From positions 13,171-77,170 of the forward strand of contig CAKOYF010000007.1 in NCBI GenBank assembly GCA_934130595.1: a stretch of DNA of 64,000 nucleotides, given 5' to 3'. The stretch is from an uncultured Clostridia bacterium (GTDB lineage Bacteria; Bacillota; Clostridia; TANB77; CAG-465). The notes below the pieces were generated by a model that ran no database searches, had not been told where the DNA came from, and saw only the letters and a program-made list of their open reading frames with translations. This document shows positions 31,443 through 40,863 of the stretch, one piece after another. A program made the position numbers and the translations under genes. Every line of letters begins with the position of its first letter. Positions within the stretch are counted from its first letter, which is position 1.

Positions 31443-32507
31443 TTAAATAGAGTCAAATATGGACTTATTATATAGATAAGTTTTATTGTGCTTTTTTATT
31501 TTCCCTGCTTTTTCATTATACAAACGAGAAAGAGGATAGTTTCCAAGCTTATAATAACAAAAACTAATATTTATATATGGAATAAATCTATAATAATCAA
31601 TTATACAAAAAGATCCGTTTTCTAAGTTTATTTTGCACTTTAATGCTTGTTTAAACCAGTATATAGCTGTTTCATAGTTATAATTTTTCATAAAGTAAAT
31701 TCCAATACTGCTTAGAATTTCTGCACGTGGAATTCCAAGAGAAAAAGAATTTAATAATGAAAGTAATTCATTTTTAGAATCACCTAGTTCTTTATAACAA
31801 GCAGAAAGGTCTAAATATGCATTTAACTTGTTTTCTATCCAAGCATTCTTCATATTCAAAAATTCATTAAATTTATCTATAGCTTTAAAATACTGTTTAT
31901 CATACATAAGTTCACGTGCATAATAGTAAGATTGACGTTCATCTAATGTAGAATAAGTCATTATTTTTTCAAATATTTTTAAATTTCTTTTGGTATGATT
32001 ACTATGTGTGCTTTTGTGTGTTATACATATGTCTGAGTAGTATACATTTCCAGATGGAACTATAACTTCATGAATAGGGCTAACCCATGTAAAGTTTTTA
32101 TCTCTTTTTAATAATCTTTCTCTATAATATGAAAAGTTAACGTTACCATCTTCATCAAAACCAACATTGTATTTCATCATTACAATATCAATATTATTTG
32201 TAAGTGTATTTTTTAAGTTTAATAGTTTTAATCTGTCTTCTTCTAAAACTATATCATCAGCATCTAGCCATAAAATATAATCTTTACTTGCTTTAGAAAA
32301 AGAGTAATTTCTTGCTTTAGAAAAGTCATCTATCCATTTAAAGTCATATACTAAATTAGTGAATTTGTTTGCTATTTTTTTTGTGTTATCATCTGAGCCA
32401 GTATCTACAATGATTATTTCATCTACAATATCTTTTACACACTCTAAACATCTGGCTAATAATTTTTCTTCATTTTTTACAATCATACATAAGCTAATTG
32501 TTACCAT
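31443..32507 (-). CDS. family 2 glycosyltransferase with TPR-like tail
   Basis: A 354-residue cytosolic enzyme with ribosome site AAGGAGG. Residues 1-~215 are a GT-A fold: SLCMIVKNEEKLLARCL, IIIVDTGSDDNT and the metal-binding LWLDADD. The C-terminal half is built from helix-turn-helix repeats of TPR type (e.g. ALIYWFKQAL, CYKELGDSKNE). It lies 81 bases upstream of the collagen-like gene on the same strand. In C. difficile the gene sgtA has the same relation to bclA3 and glycosylates it, so the same job is inferred here. The sugar donor is unknown. Confidence 0.85.
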   Translation of the reverse strand: MVTISLCMIVKNEEKLLARCLECVKDIVDEIIIVDTGSDDNTKKIANKFTNLVYDFKWIDDFSKARNYSFSKASKDYILWLDADDIVLEEDRLKLLNLKNTLTNNIDIVMMKYNVGFDEDGNVNFSYYRERLLKRDKNFTWVSPIHEVIVPSGNVYYSDICITHKSTHSNHTKRNLKIFEKIMTYSTLDERQSYYYARELMYDKQYFKAIDKFNEFLNMKNAWIENKLNAYLDLSACYKELGDSKNELLSLLNSFSLGIPRAEILSSIGIYFMKNYNYETAIYWFKQALKCKINLENGSFCIIDYYRFIPYINISFCYYKLGNYPLSRLYNEKAGKIKKHNKTYLYNKSIFDSI

Positions 32508-32600
32508 AAATACCTCCTTGTAAAATATATGACAAAACTATACAAAAAATTAAAGAGTTTTAAAGTTGAATAATAAAAAAAGAGTATTAGAATATAAAAT

Positions 32601-34745
32601 ATGAAGAAAAAAAGTTTAGTTGTAATAGCTTTAGTAATATTGTTTTTTAAGACTGGTTACTGTATTTTTTTATATAATTTTAAATATGAAGAATTTAAAA
32701 ATAAAAAGATTACAGTTAGTATAAATAAAATTAATAAAATTGGAGAAGAAGGGATAACTTATGATGTTACATATAATAACGATAAATTTTTAATGTATAT
32801 AAAAGACAAAGATCAAATACTAAAAGGAGGAGAAAAGATACAATGTATTGCAAGTAACTATAAGATAGAAACTAAAAATAATCCTTATGAATTTAACTAT
32901 AAAAGATATTTGAATTCTAATAAGTATATATCTAGGCTATATTGCAGTAAGATTATTTCAAAAGAAAATAGAAAAAATAAAGTTTTAGATATAATATATG
33001 TTATAAGAGAATATATTTCAAAAAAATTAGATAAAAAGATGGATGCTAAGAACTCAAATTTATTAAAGAGTATGATGTATGGAGATAATCTTTTTCTAGA
33101 TGAAAAAATTAAAAAGAATTTTTCAGATATTGGGCTTAGTCACGTTCTTGCAATTTCAGGAGCACATATTGAAGCACTATTATTTAGTTATGAAAAGATA
33201 GTTAATAATAGAAAAAGGGTAGTATCAAATATTATATTAATATTTTACTTTTTCTGTATATCGTTATTTAATGTATCATTACTTAGAGCTATGTGTATGT
33301 ATATTTTGTCTGTGATTTTTAAAAATAAATATAGCTTTGTGCAAAAATATGGGATAACACTTATGATATTTATATACATTAATCCATATTATATATTTAA
33401 TGCAGGAATAATTTTTTCTTTCTTGTCTATACTTGGAATAAAACTTTTTTATACTTTAATTTATTCATATATAGTTACTAAACTTAGACTTAAATATAAT
33501 AGCACCTTGAAAGTTGTTGTAAAAAATATATCTTTAACAGTAAGTGCTCAGATATTTACTTTTCCATTTCAAATATATTATTTTAATAAATTTTCAGTAA
33601 TATTTATTTTTTCTAATTTATTATTGTCTTTTTTAATAGAAATTCTAATGCGTTTAAATTTTTCATTATTTATATTGTTTTTTATTCCATATATATCAGA
33701 TATACTTATTTATTCTTGCAATTTCTTAATCACAATTGTAATAAAATTAGTAGAAATTATTAACAAGATTAACTATTTTAATATATACTTAATAAGACCA
33801 AGCATATCTATATTTTTTTGTTATTATGCATTTATAGTTGTATTGTTATATAAAAAGTATGTAATTATATTATCATGGAAAAATAGAAAGAAATTAAAGA
33901 AACTAGCATTAAAAATACAAAAGTGTTTTTGTATATACATTCTAACATGGTATTTGTATATGACTTTTTTAGATAAATATGTAATTTTTTTTAATGTAGG
34001 TCAAGGAAATATGTCTTTAATACATTCAAATACTAAAAATATTATAGTGGACATAGGATCTACAAAAGAATATGATGCTGAAAATATAATAGTTTCTTTT
34101 TTAAAAGCAAAAAATATAAAAAAAGTAGATGCAATATTTATTACTCATATGCATAGTGACCATATAAATGGAATAGATAATCTTTTAGAAAATAATATAA
34201 AAATAGGGTATATTGTATATTCAAAGCCACCAGAATTAACAAAAGAATATACAGAACTAATAGAAATAGCTAAAAATAAGAAGATTGCATTAGTTCAAGT
34301 AACTCAGCTAGATAATATAAAGATAGGAAAGATAAATGTGGATGTACTTTCTCCTCCTAAAAATAGCTATATAAAGGATAGTGATATTTTAAATGCTAAT
34401 TCAACCATATATTTAGTTGATACGAGTGTTAAAAAAATAATGTACATGGGGGATTCAACTAAAGAAACAGAAAAATATTTATTAAATGAATATATAAATA
34501 GCAAAATAGAAGAAATAAAGAAGATTAAAGAAACAATAAATAATTTGGATATATATCAAGTTGGACATCATGGCTCAAAAACGTCTACGTATGAAGGATT
34601 TATTTCAAAAATCAATAGCTGTAATGCAATAATATCTGCAGATAAAAATGTATATGGACATCCAAATGATGAAGTATTAGATATTTTGAATAAATATAAA
34701 TTTAAAATTTTAATTACTCAAAAAAAGGGAGCAATTAAGTTCTAA
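32601..34745 (+). CDS. comEC: ComEC/Rec2 DNA-uptake channel
   Basis: A 714-residue membrane protein that carries single-stranded DNA through the membrane during transformation. The N-terminal OB-like domain (residues ~30-130) has the end NPYEFNYKRYLNSNKYIS. The competence domain has MYGDNLFLDEKIKK and HVLAISGAHIEALLF, with ~8 transmembrane helices to ~460. The C-terminal metallo-beta-lactamase-like nuclease has VGQGNMSLIH, THMHSDHINGIDN and GHHGSKTS. All regions are present and intact. Its ribosome site is weak (AAAGAG). No comEA or other competence gene is near, and it is divergent from the glycosyltransferase gene. Confidence 0.93.
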   Translation: MKKKSLVVIALVILFFKTGYCIFLYNFKYEEFKNKKITVSINKINKIGEEGITYDVTYNNDKFLMYIKDKDQILKGGEKIQCIASNYKIETKNNPYEFNYKRYLNSNKYISRLYCSKIISKENRKNKVLDIIYVIREYISKKLDKKMDAKNSNLLKSMMYGDNLFLDEKIKKNFSDIGLSHVLAISGAHIEALLFSYEKIVNNRKRVVSNIILIFYFFCISLFNVSLLRAMCMYILSVIFKNKYSFVQKYGITLMIFIYINPYYIFNAGIIFSFLSILGIKLFYTLIYSYIVTKLRLKYNSTLKVVVKNISLTVSAQIFTFPFQIYYFNKFSVIFIFSNLLLSFLIEILMRLNFSLFILFFIPYISDILIYSCNFLITIVIKLVEIINKINYFNIYLIRPSISIFFCYYAFIVVLLYKKYVIILSWKNRKKLKKLALKIQKCFCIYILTWYLYMTFLDKYVIFFNVGQGNMSLIHSNTKNIIVDIGSTKEYDAENIIVSFLKAKNIKKVDAIFITHMHSDHINGIDNLLENNIKIGYIVYSKPPELTKEYTELIEIAKNKKIALVQVTQLDNIKIGKINVDVLSPPKNSYIKDSDILNANSTIYLVDTSVKKIMYMGDSTKETEKYLLNEYINSKIEEIKKIKETINNLDIYQVGHHGSKTSTYEGFISKINSCNAIISADKNVYGHPNDEVLDILNKYKFKILITQKKGAIKF

Positions 34746-34795
34746 AATGTATATTATATACAAATGTGTAAAACATATTTGTATAGGTGATGTAA

Positions 34796-35395
34796 ATGTT
34801 AGATTTCAAATATAAATTGTTATATTGTTTAGTGTTAGTTGTTTTATTGTTCTTTGGAATTGGAGTAGGATATCTTAAAACAGCTAATATTGGTGAAAGC
34901 CAAATAAAAAATAATAGTATTTTAGAAATTGCTCAAAATTATAGCTTGATGACAGAAAATGATATGACTGTAACAGCTTCAACAAAAACTTATGATGTTA
35001 CAGTAGTATATGAAGATTATTATACTGTTTGTAAAGAGGCGGTTACAACAAGTAAAGTAGAATATGGAACAACATTAGACTCAGTCAAGGAAAAAGAGAA
35101 AAAATATCAAGAAGAAAAAGGCTTGGTATATGAAATAAAAGAAGAAAAAGAGGATAAAGTAGTTTATTCTAGAAATATAAATCAAAATTGTCCAAATCAT
35201 TTTAAAATAATAAAAGAAGATGAAAAAATAAATGTATATTCAATTCAAGGAGAAAATAAGAGTACTTTATATATGACAATAGATAATATAAACATAGAAA
35301 ATTTAAGAGATGAATTAAAACAAATGGTAAATAGAGGAACATATATAAACTCTAGAGAAGAGTTAAATAGATTTATTGAAGATTTAGAAAGTTAG
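34796..35395 (+). CDS. bofC: BofC-like forespore regulator
   Basis: A 199-residue protein with one transmembrane helix at ~7-28 and the rest outside (or in the intermembrane space of the forespore). The C-terminal ~70 residues (CPNHFKIIKEDEKINVYSI followed by GENKSTLY and NIENLRDELKQMVNRGTYIN and the LEDLES-type end) match the BofC C-terminal domain. In Bacillus, BofC delays SpoIVB and so pro-sigma-K activation. The N-terminal part is divergent, so equivalence of function is inferred. It begins 50 bases after comEC and could be partly co-transcribed. Confidence 0.72.
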   Translation: MLDFKYKLLYCLVLVVLLFFGIGVGYLKTANIGESQIKNNSILEIAQNYSLMTENDMTVTASTKTYDVTVVYEDYYTVCKEAVTTSKVEYGTTLDSVKEKEKKYQEEKGLVYEIKEEKEDKVVYSRNINQNCPNHFKIIKEDEKINVYSIQGENKSTLYMTIDNINIENLRDELKQMVNRGTYINSREELNRFIEDLES

Positions 35396-35398
35396 ATA

Positions 35399-35427
35399 TT
35401 GAAAATTGTTTTGGGTTATGCTAATCT
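35399..35427 (+). promoter_or_regulatory. putative promoter of first paralogue
   Basis: TTGAAA, 17 bases, TAATCT. The bases ATTGAAAATTGTTTT recur upstream of the second paralogue at 36615-36629, with -10 candidate TAAGTT at 36639-36644, so the control element was duplicated with the gene. Confidence 0.45.
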
Positions 35428-35447
35428 AAAATTAGGAGGGAAATTAT

Positions 35448-36560
35448 ATGGATGAAAATAATTCAAATAACAATGAGGAAGTAGTTGAAAATCCACAAGA
35501 TATTCAGGAAAATGAACCTCAAGTAAAACAAGAAGTGCATACTGTTAATAACACAAATAATAAAACAATAAAGAAGACTATAGAGAAAACTGAAAAGGTA
35601 AAAGAAAAAGACAAAAATCAAAAAAGATCAGGGGACAAAATTGTTGTACAATATAGAAAACCTAGTATTTTTTCTTCTGTATTGCTTGTATTAATTGGTG
35701 CTTTAATAGCAGTAATTATTTGTATGGTTTTATATATTTGGAAAATAAAACCATCACAAAATGTAGATGTATATAAGGAAAGTACTACTAATGTGGAAGA
35801 AAATAAAGATACAGAAAATACAGTTAAAGAAGAAGCACAAAGAAAATTAGATCTAAGCTTAAATGGGGAATTTGTAAAGGAATTAAACAATAAAATACCA
35901 GTAATTTATTGGATACAAAAGTCATATTCTGGTAAAAAAATTACACAAGCAGAACTTACAGAAAACGAAAAAATGTATATTGTGCTTCAAAAAATGAGAT
36001 TTGATGGTGAATATAGTCAATACGAGCTATTTTCAATGAAAGATAAGTTACACTCAAAGGTCAAAGCACTTTCTGGTGAAAATGTTGAAAAATATGAAAT
36101 TCAAAACGTTGAAGAAAATTTTAAATCTACATATGGAAGTGATAAAAATATATTAAAAGAAGATATTGAAACTAATGCAGGATATGTTTTTGAGTATAAT
36201 AAAGATGATGACTGCTATTATGGACACTATTATGCTGGTGGCGCAGGTAGACCACTTTATTTAACTATTCTTAACAATGCAGATAAAAGTGAAGATGGAA
36301 AAGAAGTATACGTTTATGACTATTATATCAGAATTAATTCAAATGGATTTGAAAATTATGGAATATATACTGATTCAGAGCTTAATAATCTAATAGGCAG
36401 TGAATCACAAGATCCAATAACTAATTATGATGGAATACAAATTACTATAAGTAGAGCAGTATATGAAAAATATAAAGATAAACTTGTAAAATATAAACAT
36501 ACATTTGTACTAGATGATAATGGAAACTATTACTGGTATTCATCTGAACCAGTTAAATAG
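35448..36560 (+). CDS. unknown membrane-anchored protein, paralogue A
   Basis: A 370-residue protein with ribosome site GGAGGG. A charged cytosolic N-terminal part (~1-70, with Asn/Glu-rich low complexity) is followed by one transmembrane helix (~75-100, SSVLLVLIGALIAVIICMVL) and an extracytoplasmic domain. That domain has KNILKEDIETNAGYVFEYN, then CYYGHYYAGGAG (one Cys), and ends in KHTFVLDDNGNYYWYSSEP. There are no known catalytic motifs. It is ~55% similar by eye to the next gene over the outer domain. It is followed by a terminator, so each copy is its own unit. Function unknown; the sporulation neighbours (bofC) are suggestive only. Confidence 0.72.
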   Translation: MDENNSNNNEEVVENPQDIQENEPQVKQEVHTVNNTNNKTIKKTIEKTEKVKEKDKNQKRSGDKIVVQYRKPSIFSSVLLVLIGALIAVIICMVLYIWKIKPSQNVDVYKESTTNVEENKDTENTVKEEAQRKLDLSLNGEFVKELNNKIPVIYWIQKSYSGKKITQAELTENEKMYIVLQKMRFDGEYSQYELFSMKDKLHSKVKALSGENVEKYEIQNVEENFKSTYGSDKNILKEDIETNAGYVFEYNKDDDCYYGHYYAGGAGRPLYLTILNNADKSEDGKEVYVYDYYIRINSNGFENYGIYTDSELNNLIGSESQDPITNYDGIQITISRAVYEKYKDKLVKYKHTFVLDDNGNYYWYSSEPVK

Positions 36561-36574
36561 GATATAGTAAATGA

Positions 36575-36607
36575 AAAAAGAGAGATACATGTTATCTCTC
36601 TTTTATT
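36575..36607 (+). terminator. terminator between the two paralogues
   Basis: AAAAAGAGAGATA and TATCTCTCTTTT pair around CATGT, followed by ATTTTA. Confidence 0.8.
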
Positions 36608-36663
36608 TTACTTTATTGAAAATTGTTTTTATATGTGTTAAGTTAGAAGTAGGAGGGTTATAT

Positions 36664-37662
36664 ATGAATGAAAATAATTTAAAAAATGAAGAAAAGTTAG
36701 AAGAAACTTCTAAAGTAAATACTCCTAAAAGAAAAAGTATTTTTTCTTTTATATTAGTATTCCTATTAGGAGCTTTAGTAGCTGTGGCTGTATGTGTTTT
36801 AATTTATACATACAAAGTAAAAGAATTACCAAAAGAAGATGACAATACACCAAAAGTAGAAGAAAATGAAAATAACAATGATGCCAAAGAAGAGAATCAA
36901 ACTAATAAAGAATTAGATTTAAGCTTAGATGGTGAATTTGTAAAAGGACTATATGAAAAAATACCTGTAAATATTTTTAGTCAAGCCATATATAATTATA
37001 AAAGAACAACAGAAGCATATTTAACAGGAAATCAAAAGATGCTTTTTGTACTTGAAAAGATGAGAGGAAATAAACAATATACTGAAGTATCAACAAAAGA
37101 AATATTAAATAGATTAGATCAAAATCGTATTACTAATACTTCAGGTGAGTACATTAGTGTGGCAGATAAATTTGATGTTAAATCTGTAGAAGAAAAATTT
37201 AAGTCAGTTTTTGGAAGCAATCAAAATATAATAAAAGAGGATATAGATACTAATTTAGGATATGTATATGAATATGATGCAACAGATGCTTGCTATTACG
37301 GCCATTGGTACGCTGGTGGTGGTGGAGCAGGAAGTATTTACAGAACTACAATTGATAGTGTAGAAAAAAGTGCAGATGGAAAAGAAATATACATTTATGC
37401 TTATTTCATTAAAGCTGAAGTATATTTAGATAATAGTAATTATCAAATGACTAAAGAAAGTTGGCAAATACTAAAAAATGATGTTTCTCCAATAGGGAAT
37501 GAAGATGACTTTAGACCAATCAATGCCAATGATTATGAAGAATTTCTTGATAATATAAGTGAAAAATATAAAGATAAACTTGTAAAATTTAAACATACAT
37601 TTGTATTAGATGATAATGGAAATTATTATTGGTATTCATGTGAACCAACTAGTCAAATATAA
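36664..37662 (+). CDS. unknown membrane-anchored protein, paralogue B
   Basis: A 332-residue protein. The start at 36664 (MNENNLKNEEKLEET) follows GTAGGAGGG; the longer frame to 36571 reads through the terminator. Layout is as in paralogue A: short charged N-terminus, transmembrane helix ~22-45 (SFILVFLLGALVAVAVCVLI), acidic linker, outer domain with NIIKEDIDTNLGYVYEYD, CYYGHWYAGGGGAG and the end KHTFVLDDNGNYYWYSCEP. The conserved CYYGH and NYYWYS-EP blocks define the family. The second copy gained a Cys in the last block. Function unknown. Confidence 0.72.
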   Translation: MNENNLKNEEKLEETSKVNTPKRKSIFSFILVFLLGALVAVAVCVLIYTYKVKELPKEDDNTPKVEENENNNDAKEENQTNKELDLSLDGEFVKGLYEKIPVNIFSQAIYNYKRTTEAYLTGNQKMLFVLEKMRGNKQYTEVSTKEILNRLDQNRITNTSGEYISVADKFDVKSVEEKFKSVFGSNQNIIKEDIDTNLGYVYEYDATDACYYGHWYAGGGGAGSIYRTTIDSVEKSADGKEIYIYAYFIKAEVYLDNSNYQMTKESWQILKNDVSPIGNEDDFRPINANDYEEFLDNISEKYKDKLVKFKHTFVLDDNGNYYWYSCEPTSQI

Positions 37663-37670
37663 TAAATAAA

Positions 37671-37718
37671 AAGAAGAGAGATAAACTTTAAAAATTAGTT
37701 TATCTCTCTTAAATTTTA
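37671..37718 (+). terminator. bidirectional terminator
   Basis: AAGAGAGATAAACT and AGTTTATCTCTCTT form a 14-bp stem, flanked by A-rich and T-rich runs. It serves paralogue B and the convergent clpE-like gene. Confidence 0.85.
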
Positions 37719-40031
37719 TTGTTTTACAATAATTTTATCGTTTTCTTTGTCTACATCTAAAACGTATTTTTTATTTTCTTTAATCTCATTTTTTATAAAT
37801 CCTAATGCAAGAACATCTTCAATATAAGTTTGGATAGCACGTCTAAGAGGTCTAGCTCCAAATTTACTATTATGTCCTTTTTGTGCAATGAATTTAACTA
37901 CTTCAGGAGTATATTCAAATAATATATTTTTAGTTTTAGTATCGGCTTGTAATTCTTTAATCATTAGTTCTGAAATCTTAAGAATTGTATCGTCATCAAG
38001 TTTATTGAATGTAACAATATCATCAATTCTGTTTAAGAATTCAGGGCTAAAGAATTCTTTTAACGCTTCAGCTGTTTTGTTTTCAAGCATTTCGTTTTCC
38101 ATATGTACATTAGCAAATCCATATCCATCAGATTTAAAGTTAGTTCCTAGATTTGATGTAAGTACTATTATAGTGTGTTTAAATGAAACACTTCTTCCTT
38201 GTGAATCAGTAAGAATACCTTCATCTAATATTTGAAGAAGAATATTGTATACACTTGGATGAGCTTTTTCAATTTCATCAAATAATACAATACTATATGG
38301 ATTTCTACGTATTTTTTCAGTTAATTGACCAGCTTCATCATATCCAACATATCCTGGAGGAGAGCCAATTAATTTTGATGTAGAATTAGATTCCATATAT
38401 TCAGACATATCAAGTTTTATTACTGCATCTTCATTATCAAATAATTCATAAGCTAAAGCTTTTACAAGAGCAGTTTTACCAACACCAGTAGGACCAACAA
38501 ATATGAAAGAAGGTGGTCTCTTTGAAGAGGTAATATTAGCTCTTTTTCTAAGTATAGCATTAGATAATTTATTTATAGCATAATCTTGACCAATAATTTT
38601 CTTAGATAAGTTTTCTTTTAAAGAAAGTAACTTTTCAGTATCGGAAGTTTTTATTCTCATAACTGGAATTTTTGTCCATAATTCTACTACTTGTGCAATG
38701 TTATCGTAAGTAACTTCCTTAGGTTTTGAATTTGCAATAAGCTCATCAAGAGTAGTTTTTAGTTTGCATTTTATTTCTTTATTTTTAGCTGCTCTTTCAT
38801 ATACAGAATTGTCTACTGCTGATGGGTTTTCTTTTACATCAGCTGCTTTGTCTAATTCTTCTTGGATTTCTTGTTCTTGAGCTATAGCTTCATCAAGTTG
38901 TTTTTGAACTTTTTCTATTTTAGCTAAGTTTAAATCTTCTAAATTTACTCTAGCACAAGCTTCATCTAAAAGGTCAATAGCTTTATCTGGTAGAAATCTA
39001 TCATGTATATATTTACTAGAAAGAGTTACTGCATATTTTAAAGTTTTATCTGGAATTTTAACTTTATGGAAATCCTCGTAATAACTTTTAATACCTTTTA
39101 ATATTTTAAAACAGTCTTCTTCTGAAGGCTCATCAATCATAACAGGTTGAAATCTTCTTTCAAGAGCACTATCTTTTTCAATATATTGTCTGTATTCTTT
39201 TAAAGTAGTAGCACCAATTAATTGAACACTACCATTTGCTAGGGCAGGTTTTAACATATTTGCAGCATTCATTGAATTATCATGTTCAAGTCCGCCAACA
39301 ATATTATGAACTTCATCAATAGCAAGAATTACATTTCCTAATGATTTACATTCATCAATTAATCCTTTTACTCTAGATTCAAATTGACCTCTAAATTGAG
39401 TACCTGCAACTAGGGAAGTCATATCTATTAGATAAACTTCTTTATTTACTAATTTACCAGGAACTTCTCCTGCAACTATTTTCATAGCTAGAGCATTAAT
39501 TACTGCAGTTTTACCAACACCAGGTTCACCAATTAATGCAGGGTTATTTTTAGAACGTCTATTTAAAATTTGGATCATTCTTTGAAGTTCTACATCTCTT
39601 CCAATAACTTTATCTAGCTTACCTTGTCTTGCTTTTTCAGTTAAGTTTTCACCAAAAGTATCAAGATATTTTGTTTTTTTATTTTTCTTGTTTGTATTTC
39701 CTGTTTCTTCTTTTTTATTCTTACCAAAAGGAAGAATATTTCCAAATATATTTCCTAAGCTATTAGATTTATCTGAATCATCATCTAGATTAGACATTTC
39801 AGAAGAATCATCTATAGCTCCCATCATACTATCAAATTGATTAGACATATTTTCAAAGTCTTCTTCATTCATATTTGACATTTCTTTCATTATATTTGCT
39901 AAAGGATCTATTCCTTGTTTTTTTGCACATTCAATACATAATCCTGTAGTTTCTCCAGTAGATTTACCGTCTTTATCTAATTTGTTAATAAATACAACGG
40001 CAAGATTTTTTTTGCATACAGAACATAGCAT
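37716..40031 (-). CDS. clpE: ClpE-like AAA+ unfoldase
   Basis: A 771-residue Hsp100 protein. The start at 40031 (MLCSVCKKN) is chosen because AGGAG lies 12 bases upstream, while the ATG at 40043 directly abuts it. An N-terminal zinc-ribbon (Cys3, Cys6, Cys32, Cys35) is the mark of ClpE rather than ClpC. The first AAA+ module has GEPGVGKTA and VILAIDEVHNI, a coiled middle region (~390-440) follows, and the second module has GPTGVGKTALVKAL and IVLFDEIEKAHPSV. It unfolds damaged or regulatory proteins for ClpP. The linker after the zinc domain is Met/Asn/Asp-rich. It has its own promoter and terminator, with no ctsR or mcsAB neighbours. Confidence 0.9.
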   Translation of the reverse strand: MLCSVCKKNLAVVFINKLDKDGKSTGETTGLCIECAKKQGIDPLANIMKEMSNMNEEDFENMSNQFDSMMGAIDDSSEMSNLDDDSDKSNSLGNIFGNILPFGKNKKEETGNTNKKNKKTKYLDTFGENLTEKARQGKLDKVIGRDVELQRMIQILNRRSKNNPALIGEPGVGKTAVINALAMKIVAGEVPGKLVNKEVYLIDMTSLVAGTQFRGQFESRVKGLIDECKSLGNVILAIDEVHNIVGGLEHDNSMNAANMLKPALANGSVQLIGATTLKEYRQYIEKDSALERRFQPVMIDEPSEEDCFKILKGIKSYYEDFHKVKIPDKTLKYAVTLSSKYIHDRFLPDKAIDLLDEACARVNLEDLNLAKIEKVQKQLDEAIAQEQEIQEELDKAADVKENPSAVDNSVYERAAKNKEIKCKLKTTLDELIANSKPKEVTYDNIAQVVELWTKIPVMRIKTSDTEKLLSLKENLSKKIIGQDYAINKLSNAILRKRANITSSKRPPSFIFVGPTGVGKTALVKALAYELFDNEDAVIKLDMSEYMESNSTSKLIGSPPGYVGYDEAGQLTEKIRRNPYSIVLFDEIEKAHPSVYNILLQILDEGILTDSQGRSVSFKHTIIVLTSNLGTNFKSDGYGFANVHMENEMLENKTAEALKEFFSPEFLNRIDDIVTFNKLDDDTILKISELMIKELQADTKTKNILFEYTPEVVKFIAQKGHNSKFGARPLRRAIQTYIEDVLALGFIKNEIKENKKYVLDVDKENDKIIVKQ

Positions 40032-40081
40032 ATTTTTTATCATCTCCTATTTTGTTATTTTATACCTAAAATAATACAGAA

Positions 40082-40110
40082 ATTATAGCATAAAGTGAAA
40101 ATAAAAACAA
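40082..40110 (-). promoter_or_regulatory. promoter of clpE-like gene
   Basis: On the minus strand TTGTTT, 17 bases, TATAAT. No CtsR heptad repeats or CIRCE element are near it. Confidence 0.55.
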
Positions 40111-40160
40111 GTTAAATACTAATAATAATTATGTTTAAATTTGGAAAGAATAGGGCAAAA

Positions 40161-40240
40161 TTAAAGTGCTTAAACAAACATGTTAATAACTATTTTAAAA
40201 TGTTTTATTTCAATTCTTGTTTTTTTCTAAAGCACTTTAA
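40161..40240. repeat. distant inverted repeat between clpE and scpB
   Basis: TTAAAGTGCTTA (40161-40172) and AAAGCACTTTAA (40229-40240) are complementary at 11 of 12 positions, with 56 bases between. They lie between divergent promoters. The second arm overlaps the scpB -35. Confidence 0.5.
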
Positions 40241-40264
40241 AAAATCTTTTTAATCTGATATAAT
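40236..40264 (+). promoter_or_regulatory. promoter of scpB-addB
   Basis: TTTAAA (40236-40241), 17 bases, TATAAT (40259-40264). Confidence 0.55.
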
Positions 40265-40292
40265 CATGTAAAATGTGAATAGGAGAGATAAT

Positions 40293-40862
40293 ATGGAAGA
40301 TTTAAATAATATAGTAGAAGCTATAATGTTTGCATTAGGAAGAGAAATTTCAGTTGATGAAATCTCTAAAACATTAGAAGTAGAAAAAGATAATGTAATA
40401 AAAGCAGTAGAAGAATTAAAAGAAAAATATACACAAGACTCTGGTGTTAAATTAATAGAAGTAAATGGAATGGTACAACTTGTTACAAATAACAAGTATT
40501 ATGAATATGTTAATAAATTTGTTGAAAATACTAAAAGACAAAACTTATCTGTTTCAGCACAGGAAACTCTTGCAATAATTGCATACAATCCTAAAATAAC
40601 TAAAACAGAAATAGAAAATATAAGAGGAGTAAATAGTGATTTTGCAGTAAGTAGATTACTTGAGTGTGGATTAATAGAAGAAGTAGCAAGATTAAATTTA
40701 CCTGGTAGACCTGCTGCATATAGTGTTACAAATGAATTTTTACGTTCATGTGGAATAAAAAGTATAGAAGAATTACCAGAATACGAGAACATAAAAATAA
40801 AAGATGAACAAATGCTAGTATCAGATTATGATAAAAAAGATGATGAAAAAGTAGAGGAGTAA
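40293..40862 (+). CDS. scpB: segregation and condensation protein B
   Basis: A 189-residue protein with AGGAGA ribosome site. Start at 40293 (MEDLNNIVEAIMFALGR). It has two winged-helix domains (~1-85 and ~90-165). Family motifs are EAIMFALGREIS, ETLAIIAYNPKITKTEIE and LPGRPAAYSVT. It binds ScpA and regulates SMC. The scpA gene usually lies directly upstream, but it is absent here and must be elsewhere. The stop is one base before the addB start, so they are co-translated. Confidence 0.95.
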   Translation: MEDLNNIVEAIMFALGREISVDEISKTLEVEKDNVIKAVEELKEKYTQDSGVKLIEVNGMVQLVTNNKYYEYVNKFVENTKRQNLSVSAQETLAIIAYNPKITKTEIENIRGVNSDFAVSRLLECGLIEEVARLNLPGRPAAYSVTNEFLRSCGIKSIEELPEYENIKIKDEQMLVSDYDKKDDEKVEE

Positions 40863-40863
40863 T

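Noticed and set aside
40044..40292. CIRCE or CtsR control of clpE
   Set aside because: AAAGTGCTT/AAAGCACTT superficially resembles CIRCE, but the 9-base spacer and TTAGCACTC core are missing; no CtsR heptads are present.
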